From positions 4,137 to 68,136 of the forward strand of contig JAVKNF010000012.1 in assembly GCA_031537795.1 (NCBI GenBank): a DNA stretch of 64,000 nucleotides. Reading direction: 5' to 3'. Source of the DNA: JAVKNF01 sp031537795 (lineage in GTDB: Bacteria; Pseudomonadota; Alphaproteobacteria; Rickettsiales; Deianiraeaceae). The notes beneath the pieces were generated by a model. The model was not told where the DNA came from, did not search any database, and saw only the letters and a list, made by a program, of their open reading frames with translations. Of the stretch, positions 36,895-46,256 are shown one piece after another. The translations under genes and the position numbers were made by a program. Position 1 is the first letter of the stretch. Every line of letters begins with the position of its first letter.

Positions 36895-38316
36895 TTAAGA
36901 AAATATATCAAATTCTTTTTTTTTATAAGATGGAAGTTGTAAATCTGAACTGATATTTAGATTAATGATAGTTCCTTGATCTACTCTTACAATTGGTTTT
37001 ACAGTTTCAGAAAATTGGCTTGCCATTTGTTTAGCTATAGCAGTTGCGGTTTGTATTAGGCTTTGTGCGGCTGCATTACCAGGTGTAATATTAGAAGTAG
37101 CAACTGAACCGTTATTATTAACAACTTGAGACTGACCTGTTAAATTAAATAATTTTTCTGTCGCTATTGCGGTTCCTAATGTTATAAAAGAGAAGAAGAT
37201 TGAATTCTTAACCATTTCCATATATCTAGAGTCCACGTTACCTGATATACCTGTTCTACCTTGCGAATCTGTTGCTTGAGCATTCATAGATATAGAAAGT
37301 CCGTCTGGTCTTAATAGTTTTGTCCACGAAACTGCCAATCTAGATTGCCCTGCGGTTAATTCGGAGGAATAACTTCCATATACTCTAGAGCCTGCCGGAA
37401 TTAAGATCTTATCTCCCATTTCTCCGTACACATCTTTAGTTACGACACCTCTTATATTTCCTTCTTTTTCAGAGTTGATAGCTGTTTCAAGCACAACTTC
37501 TATCATTTTACCTGTTGAAATCGTGTTACTTAAATTACTTATTCTTGTTATGCTTGAAGTGTCTTGATCTATATTGCCTTCTTTCACTGAAATTAAAGAA
37601 GAATCTAAAATTATTAAATCTGCTGTTCCACCTCTCGCAAGTCTAGATTGCATATTACTCTTTTTTATTGCCCCACCTCCTGTGTTCACAATAAATAAAC
37701 CATTTGCAGAGTTGATATTTGAATTATTTGCATTTTGAGTTGTTGCAACTTTAACATCTGAATCTTTGTTGTCGAGTATTAATTCTGGTTTGTTTGATGT
37801 ATTTAGAGTAGGAGGTTCATTGTTTCTACTCTCTTCTTTTTTTATTTCGTTCTCTTTTTCTTTATTAAAATCCTTTTCTTCTGTAAGTTTTATTTCATTA
37901 TTCAAATTCGGCACTGTAGGAATATTTAAAGTCGGAATTTGGATATCCGAAGCTGTATCTTTATTTCTTATACCATCTTTAAGTAATATTTTTTCAACTG
38001 AAGCTTTATCCTCTACTTCTATTTTTCCTTTCTTTTCAATTGAAGTAATTTTTATTTCATTTTTACGAGTATTAATTTTAGGTGAAATGCTTTTTTTGGA
38101 ATCTGATACATCTTCAAATATCAACTTATAACTTAAAGTTGCAAGGCTTATAATTATAAAAACATATTTTCCATATTGCCCTATAATAGCCTTTGCTAAA
38201 GCAGGTTTAGAATTATCTTTTGAGGTATTCTCTTCTTGAGCTTTCTTGGAATTTTCATTAGTCTTTTTTACTGTATCTTCGAAGTCTTCTATAGTAGGGA
38301 AAGCTTTTTTCTGCAT
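36895..38316 (-). CDS. virB10: VirB10/TrbI-type type IV secretion protein (Rickettsiales rvhB10-like)
   Basis: 473 residues. A cytoplasmic N-terminus is followed by one membrane helix (YGKYVFIIISLATLSYKL, about 50-66) and a long charged, proline-containing linker. The C-terminal beta-barrel domain has TrbI/VirB10 signatures: SNTISTGKMIEVVLETAINSE, VVTKDVYGEMGDKILIPAGSRVYGSYSSELTAGQSRLAVSWTKLLRPDGLSI and GISGNVDSRYMEM, with an antenna-like hydrophobic segment (SIFFSFITLGTAIA). VirB10 spans both membranes and couples energy to the outer-membrane pore. No other vir gene lies in the window. Confidence 0.9.
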   Translation of the reverse strand: MQKKAFPTIEDFEDTVKKTNENSKKAQEENTSKDNSKPALAKAIIGQYGKYVFIIISLATLSYKLIFEDVSDSKKSISPKINTRKNEIKITSIEKKGKIEVEDKASVEKILLKDGIRNKDTASDIQIPTLNIPTVPNLNNEIKLTEEKDFNKEKENEIKKEESRNNEPPTLNTSNKPELILDNKDSDVKVATTQNANNSNINSANGLFIVNTGGGAIKKSNMQSRLARGGTADLIILDSSLISVKEGNIDQDTSSITRISNLSNTISTGKMIEVVLETAINSEKEGNIRGVVTKDVYGEMGDKILIPAGSRVYGSYSSELTAGQSRLAVSWTKLLRPDGLSISMNAQATDSQGRTGISGNVDSRYMEMVKNSIFFSFITLGTAIATEKLFNLTGQSQVVNNNGSVATSNITPGNAAAQSLIQTATAIAKQMASQFSETVKPIVRVDQGTIINLNISSDLQLPSYKKKEFDIFS

Positions 38317-38403
38317 AAAGAAACAACTAAATTATATATATAAATAATTTAATTTCAAGAAATATTTGACTTATAATTCATTTATACTTTATTTAATTTA
38401 AAA

Positions 38404-38895
38404 ATGTTGTCAATTCAATTTATAAACAATAAAAGCTCCAGTATTTATAAGAACGGAGATTTATTTAAACAAGAAACTATTGGAAGTAGTGGTATAGACT
38501 TAAGAGCAATTTCAATTATAAGTACAACAGGAGAGGTCTTTAATTTACAAGAAAATGAAGTTTTCTTTCTTGAAGCACAAGAGAGATGTTTAGTGAAAAC
38601 TGGAATTAAAACTCAATTTGATATAAATTACGAAATACAAATTAGATCAAGATCTGGGCTAGCTTGGAAAAATGGCATCTTTGTATTAAATAGCCCAGGC
38701 ACTATAGATAGTGATTACAGAGGTGAGATAGGGGTTATTCTTTATAATTCAAATAAAGAAGACTTCAAAATAAATCTAGGAGATAGAATTTGTCAAGCAG
38801 TTTTTATGAAAATAGAAAAACCAAAAATAAATTTCAAAACAGAACTTGAAAATTCAGAAAGACAGTCAGGAGGTTTTGGATCCACAGGTAAATAA
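38404..38895 (+). CDS. dut: dUTP diphosphatase
   Basis: A trimeric dUTPase, 163 residues, with all five motifs: SSGIDLRA (1), RSRSGLAWKNG (2), NSPGTIDSDYRGEIGVIL (3, with catalytic Asp), GDRICQAVF (4) and the C-terminal flexible RQSGGFGSTGK (5). It hydrolyses dUTP to dUMP, preventing uracil incorporation. A TATAAT at 38372-38377 could be its -10. pheS starts 1 bp after the stop. Confidence 0.95.
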   Translation: MLSIQFINNKSSSIYKNGDLFKQETIGSSGIDLRAISIISTTGEVFNLQENEVFFLEAQERCLVKTGIKTQFDINYEIQIRSRSGLAWKNGIFVLNSPGTIDSDYRGEIGVILYNSNKEDFKINLGDRICQAVFMKIEKPKINFKTELENSERQSGGFGSTGK

Positions 38896-38896
38896 T

Positions 38897-39949
38897 ATGA
38901 ATAAAGAACATATATCTATTTTAGATTCTTTAAAAAATGATATAGATAAAGAAATAAATGTCCATTTTCTTCTTCATAAAATAAAACCAAAATTTTTAGG
39001 AAAAAACAGCTATATTTCATCAGAAATGAATAAACTAAAAAATATATCGGATATCAATGAAAAAAAGCAAACCGCTAAAGAGTTAAATATATTAAAGACA
39101 AAAATAGAAGAGATTATAAAAGAAAAAGAAATTAAACTTGAAGATCTTGAAAATTTTACAGTTTATAATTTTACATCATTTGATAAACCAATTAAAATAC
39201 AAAATGGCTCTTTGCATCTTGTTACAAAAACAATAGAAGAGATTTATAAAATATTTATAAAATACGGTTTCAATGTTCATTTAGACCAAGAAATTGAGAC
39301 AGATTTTAACAATTTTACAGGTTTAAATATACCAGAATCTCACCCAGCAAGACAAATGCAAGATACATTTTATTTAGATTCTTTGGATAATAACGGTAAA
39401 AATAATTTATTAAGAACGCACACCACTTGTGTTTCCTTAAAAAGTGCTTTAAAATCTAAAATCCCAATAAAAAATGCCTCTTTAGGTAAGGTTTTTAGAG
39501 TGGATAGCGATAAAACTCACAGCCCTATGTTTCATCAATTTGAATTAACTTATATAGATGAAAATGTTAATTTATCTCATTTAAAATTTTATCTTGAAAG
39601 GCTTCTCAAGGAATTTTTCGAAAATGAAGAACTTAAAATATATTTTAGGCCCAGCTACTTCCCTTTTACCTCTCCATCTTTAGAGATTGATATAAATTAT
39701 GATATAATAGATAACAACATTAGAATAGGAACAGGAAATAAAAAACTTGAGGTGCTTGGCGCAGGATTTATACATAAGAATGTATTAAAAAATATGAAAA
39801 TAGATTCAAAAAAATATTCCGGAATTGCATTTGGAGGAGGAGTTGAAAGATTAGCTATGTTAAAATACGGTTGCGATGATATCAGAGAATTTTATAATTA
39901 TAATTACAGTTGGTTAAATTTTAATAGCTTCAAAACATTTGATGTATGA
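38897..39949 (+). CDS. pheS: Phenylalanyl-tRNA synthetase alpha subunit
   Basis: Class II synthetase catalytic chain. An N-terminal coiled coil (ISEMNKLKNISD...KEIKL) precedes the core: IPESHPARQMQDTFYL, LLRTHTTCVSLKSAL, GKVFRVDSDKTHSPMFHQFEL, YFPFTSPSLEID and motif 3 AFGGGVERLAMLKYG. ATG 38897 is preferred; an in-frame upstream codon inside dut would add 17 residues unlike the family. The partner pheT is not adjacent. The stop overlaps the next gene's ATG. Confidence 0.94.
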   Translation: MNKEHISILDSLKNDIDKEINVHFLLHKIKPKFLGKNSYISSEMNKLKNISDINEKKQTAKELNILKTKIEEIIKEKEIKLEDLENFTVYNFTSFDKPIKIQNGSLHLVTKTIEEIYKIFIKYGFNVHLDQEIETDFNNFTGLNIPESHPARQMQDTFYLDSLDNNGKNNLLRTHTTCVSLKSALKSKIPIKNASLGKVFRVDSDKTHSPMFHQFELTYIDENVNLSHLKFYLERLLKEFFENEELKIYFRPSYFPFTSPSLEIDINYDIIDNNIRIGTGNKKLEVLGAGFIHKNVLKNMKIDSKKYSGIAFGGGVERLAMLKYGCDDIREFYNYNYSWLNFNSFKTFDV

Positions 39950-40566
39950 ATATGGTAAAAAAAATATTTTATTTTATTTTAAGTAATTTTATAATTAAGT
40001 CCTTCTACTTAATTATAAAAAAAATATTAATTATTTTCACAATTTTTATAACCTGTGGTATATTGTTTCATTTTTGGCTTTACCCGAAAATAGAGGAAAA
40101 TAGAACTCTAAAAAATACATTTGAATATTTTAGATTTTTAGATAAATTCAATAAGCTGAATCAAGAGGAAAAGATAAAATTTTTAAACGAAGAGATTGCA
40201 AATCAATCAAATAATTACAAATACATTTTATATTTAGATAGATTAGATTTAAAAACAATGAATTCAGAAGAAAAATTAGCTTTTTTTAATAACTTAAAAA
40301 TTAATATTAAAAAATTACCAGCATTGATGAGAAACGGAATATCTTTTGATATGAATCTAAATCAAGATAATATAAAGAAAGATGACCCACTTTATTTAAT
40401 TCAGATATCACAAGAAATGATTAAGATCGCTTTGGAAATTGAAAATCTTCGTAATGATAAAAAATATATAAAACAAGTGAAAAACAAAATAAAAGAATTT
40501 CATCCATATATAAAAAATAACTATTTTTTAAATAAAGTAGAAAAAATGATAAATACTAAAATATAA
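39946..40566 (+). CDS. Hypothetical membrane-anchored helical protein
   Basis: One hydrophobic segment (IIKKILIIFTIFITCGILFHFWLYP, about 23-48) precedes about 155 residues of charged helices (LNQEEKIKFLNEEIANQSNNYKYILYLDRLD). I do not recognise it. It lies immediately before bamB, with a 1-bp overlap, in the position that the periplasmic TPR protein YfgM occupies in E. coli; size and topology (N-terminal anchor, helical body) would fit, but no TPR consensus is visible. It overlaps the pheS stop (ATGA). Confidence 0.6.
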   Translation: MNMVKKIFYFILSNFIIKSFYLIIKKILIIFTIFITCGILFHFWLYPKIEENRTLKNTFEYFRFLDKFNKLNQEEKIKFLNEEIANQSNNYKYILYLDRLDLKTMNSEEKLAFFNNLKINIKKLPALMRNGISFDMNLNQDNIKKDDPLYLIQISQEMIKIALEIENLRNDKKYIKQVKNKIKEFHPYIKNNYFLNKVEKMINTKI

Positions 40567-41915
40567 TGATATATTTAGCATTCTTATTTTTATTCACATC
40601 TTGTAATTTTTTTGAAAAAGAAGAGCCAAAAGCAGATTCTATTTTCACAGATTCAAAAACTTTAACAGAAGATAGCAATCTTCAATATTCTTTTGTCTCT
40701 ATACACGAAGAAATTTCTTTGTCTGAAAATCTAAACACTAAAATAAATCAAAAACACAGATCTATAAATCATAAATATAAAGAAATAGAGAACGATAAAA
40801 TTAATTTCAAATTCAAAAAATACAATCAGAGATTTTCACTTTATTTTAATACAAAATTCTATAAACAAAATGTTCCAATTGTGTACAAAAATTATATATT
40901 AACAATAGATGAAAATGGAAATATTTATTCCTTCTTGAATAAAAAAGAGATTTGGACACTTGATTTAAAAGGATTTATGAAAAATAAAAAAATATTCATA
41001 GATTCTTTTATACAGTTGATCCCAGAAAAAAATATTTTAATTATAACTATCAATGATGGAAAGATATTAAATGTTAATCTGGAAAATGGAAATATAAACT
41101 GGCAGAAAGATTTGAATCTATTTATAAGCAATAATCACTCTTGCGATGATAAAAATTGCTACATATTAACATCCGAAGGAACAATTTATAATTTAAATAT
41201 AAAAAATGGAAATATAAACTGGGAAAGAAAAAATGATAATTCAGCAAAAACAATGTATTTAGGTAATAGTTTTTCGCTTCCAATACTTGAAAATGAATAT
41301 ATTTATTATTATAATAAAGATAACAATATTGTGAAAATTAACAAGAAAGATGGTCACATTCTTTGGTCCCAAAGAGTTGATTATTTGAGTGCAAATTTAA
41401 GTAATATAGGTATAAACGATATAGACCACGAAATGATAATCTACAAAGAATATCTAATTGGGGGCTCTTCTTTAATGAATATTCTTTTTGCTTTAAATAA
41501 AAAAAACGGAAGCGTTGTTTGGGTGAATGACTTTAAATTAAATAGCGAAATTCTTCAAGTTGATAATTTTGGATTCTTTTTATCAAATGAAAATAATCTT
41601 TGTTGTTTAGATTTAGAAACAGGAAGAATAAAATGGATTACAAGATTAGAAGATAATATAGAATATAAAGTTCCTAGATATTTAAGTAGAGAAAAGAATA
41701 TTAATTATAAAGTTATTTATAATAGCCCAATAATGGTGAACGGTGAAATTTGGCTAAATAATTATTTTGGAGAGTTGTATAGAGTGAACCCCCAGAACGG
41801 TTCAATTATAGAGCAAAAAGAAGATTTACAACCTTTTATCGCTGGCTCTTTTATAATTTTAAATTCTAAAATAATAGCTGCAGATAAATTTGGTGCTTTT
41901 TTTATTGACAACTAA
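40566..41915 (+). CDS. bamB: Outer membrane assembly lipoprotein BamB
   Basis: A lipoprotein signal peptide with lipobox ending at Cys13 (FLFLFTSC) is followed by a PQQ-type beta-propeller. Repeats recur as NGNINWQKDLNL, NGNINWERK, DGHILWSQRVD, NGSVVWVNDFKL and TGRIKWITRLED, each beginning with a G.. W pair. BamB is the accessory propeller of the BAM complex, consistent with bamA elsewhere in the window. At 449 residues it is longer than E. coli BamB (392) because of a linker after the signal. Confidence 0.88.
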   Translation: MIYLAFLFLFTSCNFFEKEEPKADSIFTDSKTLTEDSNLQYSFVSIHEEISLSENLNTKINQKHRSINHKYKEIENDKINFKFKKYNQRFSLYFNTKFYKQNVPIVYKNYILTIDENGNIYSFLNKKEIWTLDLKGFMKNKKIFIDSFIQLIPEKNILIITINDGKILNVNLENGNINWQKDLNLFISNNHSCDDKNCYILTSEGTIYNLNIKNGNINWERKNDNSAKTMYLGNSFSLPILENEYIYYYNKDNNIVKINKKDGHILWSQRVDYLSANLSNIGINDIDHEMIIYKEYLIGGSSLMNILFALNKKNGSVVWVNDFKLNSEILQVDNFGFFLSNENNLCCLDLETGRIKWITRLEDNIEYKVPRYLSREKNINYKVIYNSPIMVNGEIWLNNYFGELYRVNPQNGSIIEQKEDLQPFIAGSFIILNSKIIAADKFGAFFIDN

Positions 41916-41938
41916 AATTAAATTATTATAATATTCGT

Positions 41939-42466
41939 ATGTTTGAATTTATTAAAACTTTGTTAAAAGATTTATTTAACGGTATATATATTATATTTAT
42001 TGCATTAGGTGCATTCTCTGCAGGTTTCTTCTATGCAAATCAAATTACTCTTTTTGGTTTCAATCCTTGTAAGTTAGAACAGAAAAATACAGAACACACA
42101 GCAGAAGTTAAAGTAGAAAATTTAGAACCAGAAATTAACAGCCAAATTCAAACTAATCAACATACAGTAGAAAATTCAACAAATACAATTTCTAACACTC
42201 AACCGATAATTAATCAAGAAATTAATCAAATGCAAGCAATTCCTGAAATAAAAAAACAAGGGGAAATTAATATAATTGTTGATCCAAAAAATGGAACTTC
42301 TTCTGTTTCAATAACTCCAAATCAATCTTTAGTTGTAAACCCTAAATTATCAGAAATTAACAGCCAAATTCAAAATACTCAAGATAATAACATTGACCAA
42401 AAATCTACAAATAAAATAAATAAACCCTCTATTGACTTGCCGAAAATTAAAAAAGGCTCAAAATAA
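41939..42466 (+). CDS. Hypothetical single-pass membrane protein with Asn/Gln-rich tail
   Basis: One membrane helix (IYIIFIALGAFSAGFFYANQI, about 17-37) is followed by ~135 residues rich in Asn, Gln, Thr and Ser with no clear fold. SEINSQIQ occurs near the end and EINSQIQ earlier, a weak internal repeat. No family recognised. It sits between bamB and uvrB on the same strand, 23 bp after bamB. Confidence 0.6.
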   Translation: MFEFIKTLLKDLFNGIYIIFIALGAFSAGFFYANQITLFGFNPCKLEQKNTEHTAEVKVENLEPEINSQIQTNQHTVENSTNTISNTQPIINQEINQMQAIPEIKKQGEINIIVDPKNGTSSVSITPNQSLVVNPKLSEINSQIQNTQDNNIDQKSTNKINKPSIDLPKIKKGSK

Positions 42467-42484
42467 TCTTTAAGGTTTTAATAA

Positions 42485-44464
42485 ATGAAATTTCAAATAG
42501 ATACGAAATTCAAACCTTCCGGAGACCAACCTGAAGCTATAAATAAATTAATAAAAGGTTTAGAAAGCAATAAAAAAGATCAAATATTATTCGGAATCAC
42601 GGGCAGTGGTAAAACTTTCACGATAGCAAATATCATAGAGAGAACTCAAAGACCTGCTGTTATAATGGTTCATAACAAAACATTGGCAGCTCAACTTTAC
42701 AATGAAATGAAAAATTTCTTCCCGAAGAATGCAATTGAATATTTTATTTCTTATTATGATTATTATCAACCAGAAGCATATTTAAGTTCAACCGACACCT
42801 ATATAGAAAAAGACTCCTCTATTAATAGTCAAATAGACCAACTTCGACATTCTGCGACAATGTCAATTATGGAAAGAAAAGATGTTGTTATAGTATGTTC
42901 TGTTTCTGCAATATACGGGTTAGGAAACCCAGATGAATATTCTGCAATGACTATAAGAATTCAAAAACAACAAAAAATAGAATTAAAAGAGATAAAATCA
43001 AGATTAGTTGATCTTCAATATAAAAGAAATGATATGTCGTTTGAGCGAGGGTCTTTTATGATAAAAGGAGATTTGCTTTATATATTCCCTCCCTCTGCTG
43101 ATAACATTGCTGTTAGAATTGATATGTTTGGAGATGATATAGAATCGATAAATGAATTTGATGTCATCACAGGTAAAAAAATAAGAGAATTAGACTTTGT
43201 AAATATATACCCAAACGGGCATCACGTTACAACTATGCAAAAATTAAGAACTTGTACTCCTTTAATTTTAAAAGAAATGGAAGAGAGGGTTCTTTATTTT
43301 AAATCAATAGGTAAATTCGCCGAAGCTCAAAGATTAGAAACTAAAGTTAGATATGATATAGAAATGATGACGGAAACTGGATCTTGTAAAGGTATAGAAA
43401 ATTACTCAAGATACCTTGCAGGAAAAGAAGCAGGAGAACCTCCAATAACATTATTTAATTATATTCCGAAAGATGCAATTCTTTTTCTTGATGAAAGCCA
43501 CATTACTTTACCTCAAATAAAAGCAATGTATAGCGGAGATAGAGCGAGAAAAGAAAATCTTATAGATTACGGCTTCAGATTGCCTTCTGCCTTTGATAAC
43601 AGACCTCTCAAAATAGAAGAATGGGAAAATATTAGACCGCAAACTATATTTGTCTCGGCAACGCCAGCTAAAATTGAATTAGAGAAAACACAAGGAGAAG
43701 TTGTAGAACAGTTAATTAGACCTACCGGACTACTTGACCCAATATGTGAAATAAAACCAACTGAAGGGCAAATTCAAGATGCAATGATTGAAATTCTAAA
43801 AGCAAAAGAGCAAAATTTAAGAACAATATGTATAACAATTACAAAAGCATATTCTGAAAAACTGTCTGAATATCTTACAAAAAATGGAATAAAGGCAGAA
43901 TATATTCATTCGGATGTAAAAACACTTGAAAGAATTGAAATCATTAAAAGACTGAAACAGGGAAAATTAGATGCAATTATAGGAATAAACCTTTTAAGAG
44001 AAGGAATTGATATACCTGAATGCGGTTTAGTTTTAATATTAGATGCAGATAAAGAAGGGTTCTTAAGATCAGAAACTGCTTTAATACAAATTATAGGAAG
44101 AGCGGCCAGAAATTCAGCAGGTAAGGTTATTTTATATGCAGATAAATTCACAGATGCAATAAAAAAAGCAACAGAAGAAACTTCAAGAAGAAGAGCTATT
44201 CAGATAGAATTTAACAAAAAACATAATATAATACCTACTACTACTACAAATGCAATAAAGAATATATTTGATGACATACTGGAAGAAGAATTAGATACAA
44301 ACCTTTTACATTACAAAGAAATGTCTTTAAAACAAATAGAAACGGAGATTGAAAAATTAACAAAAGTTATGAAAAAAGCAGCAAAAAAATTAGACTTTGA
44401 TATTGCAACACAAACTCAAGAACTAATAGAAAAAATTAAGAAAATTAAAGAAAAAAATTATTAA
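42485..44464 (+). CDS. uvrB: Excinuclease ABC subunit B
   Basis: The damage-verifying helicase of nucleotide excision repair, 659 residues. Walker A FGITGSGKT at 36-44, beta-hairpin YYDYYQPEAY, DESH Walker B, helicase motifs ISATPAKIE and INLLREGIDIPECGLV, RxxQxxGRAAR as IGRAARN, and a C-terminal UVR domain (LTKVMKKAAKKLDFDIATQTQELIEKI) for UvrC contact. Confidence 0.96.
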   Translation: MKFQIDTKFKPSGDQPEAINKLIKGLESNKKDQILFGITGSGKTFTIANIIERTQRPAVIMVHNKTLAAQLYNEMKNFFPKNAIEYFISYYDYYQPEAYLSSTDTYIEKDSSINSQIDQLRHSATMSIMERKDVVIVCSVSAIYGLGNPDEYSAMTIRIQKQQKIELKEIKSRLVDLQYKRNDMSFERGSFMIKGDLLYIFPPSADNIAVRIDMFGDDIESINEFDVITGKKIRELDFVNIYPNGHHVTTMQKLRTCTPLILKEMEERVLYFKSIGKFAEAQRLETKVRYDIEMMTETGSCKGIENYSRYLAGKEAGEPPITLFNYIPKDAILFLDESHITLPQIKAMYSGDRARKENLIDYGFRLPSAFDNRPLKIEEWENIRPQTIFVSATPAKIELEKTQGEVVEQLIRPTGLLDPICEIKPTEGQIQDAMIEILKAKEQNLRTICITITKAYSEKLSEYLTKNGIKAEYIHSDVKTLERIEIIKRLKQGKLDAIIGINLLREGIDIPECGLVLILDADKEGFLRSETALIQIIGRAARNSAGKVILYADKFTDAIKKATEETSRRRAIQIEFNKKHNIIPTTTTNAIKNIFDDILEEELDTNLLHYKEMSLKQIETEIEKLTKVMKKAAKKLDFDIATQTQELIEKIKKIKEKNY

Positions 44465-44515
44465 AATCTTTATCCAAACTTGAAAATTAATTAATTATGT
44501 TAAAAAATTATAAAA

Positions 44516-45331
44516 ATGTTTAAAGAGTTAAGAAAGTTAATATTAGAATATTCTTATAAGTCTAAAATAGGCCATATAAGCTCACATCTTTCAATATGTG
44601 ATTTAATTTGGTGTTTATACAATTTTGTTTTAAAAAATTCACCTTCTGATTATAAGAATAATATTTTAAATAAAGAAAGAGATAGGTTTATTTTATCAAA
44701 AGGGCATGCAGCATTAGCTCTTTATGTGACACTATTTTTAAAAAATTACATAACAAAAGAAGAAATTGAATCTTATGCAAAAAATGGAAGCTGTTTAGCT
44801 GTTCACCCGAAACAAGAAGTAAAAGGAGTTGAGTTTTCAACAGGTTCATTAGGGCAAGGAATAACTTTTGCAAACGGCTATGCTTTGTCTGCAAAAATAG
44901 AAAATTCTAACAGAAAAACATACTGTCTAATTAGTGACGGTGAAATAAATGAGGGTTCTTGCTGGGAAGCTTTTATGTTTATAATTCAACACAACTTAAA
45001 TAATTTAATTATTATTTACGACAACAACAATTTACAATGTTTAGGAGAAACAAAAGATATTATAAATAATCATAATATTAATGAAAAGATGAAAACATTC
45101 GGCTTTGAAGTTATTGATACGGAAGGACATAATCATAATAATTTAAAAAATTTATTTAAAGAAATTGAAATAAAAATAGATAGCAATAAAAATCAAAAAC
45201 CAATTTTTATAAACGCAAAAACAATAGCAGGAAAAGGGATTTCTTTTATGGAAAATAAACTAGAGTGGCATTATAAAACATTAACAGAAGAGATATTTAA
45301 TCGAGCGATAATTGAATTAAATAGAAATTAG
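44516..45331 (+). CDS. Transketolase, N-terminal (TPP) subunit
   Basis: Half-length transketolase: GHISSHLSICDLIWCLY, FILSKGHAALALYVTL, GSLGQGITFANGYAL and the TPP/metal motif SDGEINEGSCWEAF...IYDNN. At 271 residues it covers only the pyrophosphate-binding domain. The missing Pyr and C-terminal domains are in the next gene 11 bp downstream. Such split transketolases occur in bacteria and archaea, including clusters for shikimate- or aminoshikimate-derived compounds. It likely supplies erythrose 4-phosphate or acts on a related sugar. Confidence 0.9.
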   Translation: MFKELRKLILEYSYKSKIGHISSHLSICDLIWCLYNFVLKNSPSDYKNNILNKERDRFILSKGHAALALYVTLFLKNYITKEEIESYAKNGSCLAVHPKQEVKGVEFSTGSLGQGITFANGYALSAKIENSNRKTYCLISDGEINEGSCWEAFMFIIQHNLNNLIIIYDNNNLQCLGETKDIINNHNINEKMKTFGFEVIDTEGHNHNNLKNLFKEIEIKIDSNKNQKPIFINAKTIAGKGISFMENKLEWHYKTLTEEIFNRAIIELNRN

Positions 45332-45342
45332 AATTTTAAAGA

Positions 45343-46242
45343 ATGAGAGAGGTATTTATAAAAAAATTAACAGAATTAGCAACAAAGGACGAGAGAATAG
45401 TCCTATTAACAGGGGATTTAGGTTTTGGAGTAGTTGAAGAATTTATTAGATTATTTCCAAAAAGGTTTTATAATGTTGGAATTTCAGAGCAAAATATGAT
45501 AGGAATTGCAACTGGTTTAGCAAAAGACAGATATATTCCTTTTTGTTATTCAATAGCTCCGTTTACATTATTAAGGCCTTATGAATTTATCAAAAATGGA
45601 CCAGTTTTGCACAATTTAAAAGTTAGAATTATTGCAACTGGAGGTGGCTTTGAATATGGTAATGCAGGGCAAACACATTATTGCTTGGAAGATGTTGCAA
45701 TTACAAGAGTATTTCCCAATTTAGAATCATATTTTCCTATTAATGCAAATAATTCAGCAGATTTACTTGAAAAAACATATAATAATAATGCTCCAATTTA
45801 TTACAGAATTGGTAAAAATAAATCTAGCTTAAGTGATGAAATAATAGAATCCTCAAGCAATACTTTCCTCGAAACGCTATATGAAAAAGAAACAAATAAA
45901 ACAGCTGTAATTTGTTTGTCAAGTTCAGTAGAGGAAGGAATTAAAGCTTTAGAAATTAGAAAAAATGAATTTAACCTTTATGCAATTACAAAAATAAACC
46001 CAATTCCTATGAATGCAATTAAAGAAATAATAAAGAAACATAAGAAAATTATTACGGTTGAAGCTTGTTATTTAAACGGTGGGCTTGGTTCAATTTTGTC
46101 TGAAATTATTACAGATAATTGTATTGAGGATAAAAAATTAATAAGATTAGCGGTAAGAGGTGAAGTTAAATTAAACGGAGACCAGAATTTTATGAAAAAA
46201 GAATATTTAATTGATTGCCAGTCTATAATCAATAATTTATAA
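45343..46242 (+). CDS. Transketolase, C-terminal (Pyr plus C domain) subunit
   Basis: The complementary half: VLLTGDLGFGVVEEF, FYNVGISEQNMIGIATGLA with the catalytic Glu of the SEQ motif, GGGFEYGNAGQTHYCLEDVAITRVFPN and the C-terminal fold (LYAITKINPIPMNAIKEIIKKHKKIITVE). 299 residues. It should form a heterotetramer with the preceding gene product. Followed by the aroB-like gene after 14 bp. Confidence 0.9.
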   Translation: MREVFIKKLTELATKDERIVLLTGDLGFGVVEEFIRLFPKRFYNVGISEQNMIGIATGLAKDRYIPFCYSIAPFTLLRPYEFIKNGPVLHNLKVRIIATGGGFEYGNAGQTHYCLEDVAITRVFPNLESYFPINANNSADLLEKTYNNNAPIYYRIGKNKSSLSDEIIESSSNTFLETLYEKETNKTAVICLSSSVEEGIKALEIRKNEFNLYAITKINPIPMNAIKEIIKKHKKIITVEACYLNGGLGSILSEIITDNCIEDKKLIRLAVRGEVKLNGDQNFMKKEYLIDCQSIINNL

Positions 46243-46256
46243 TATATTTTAATAAA

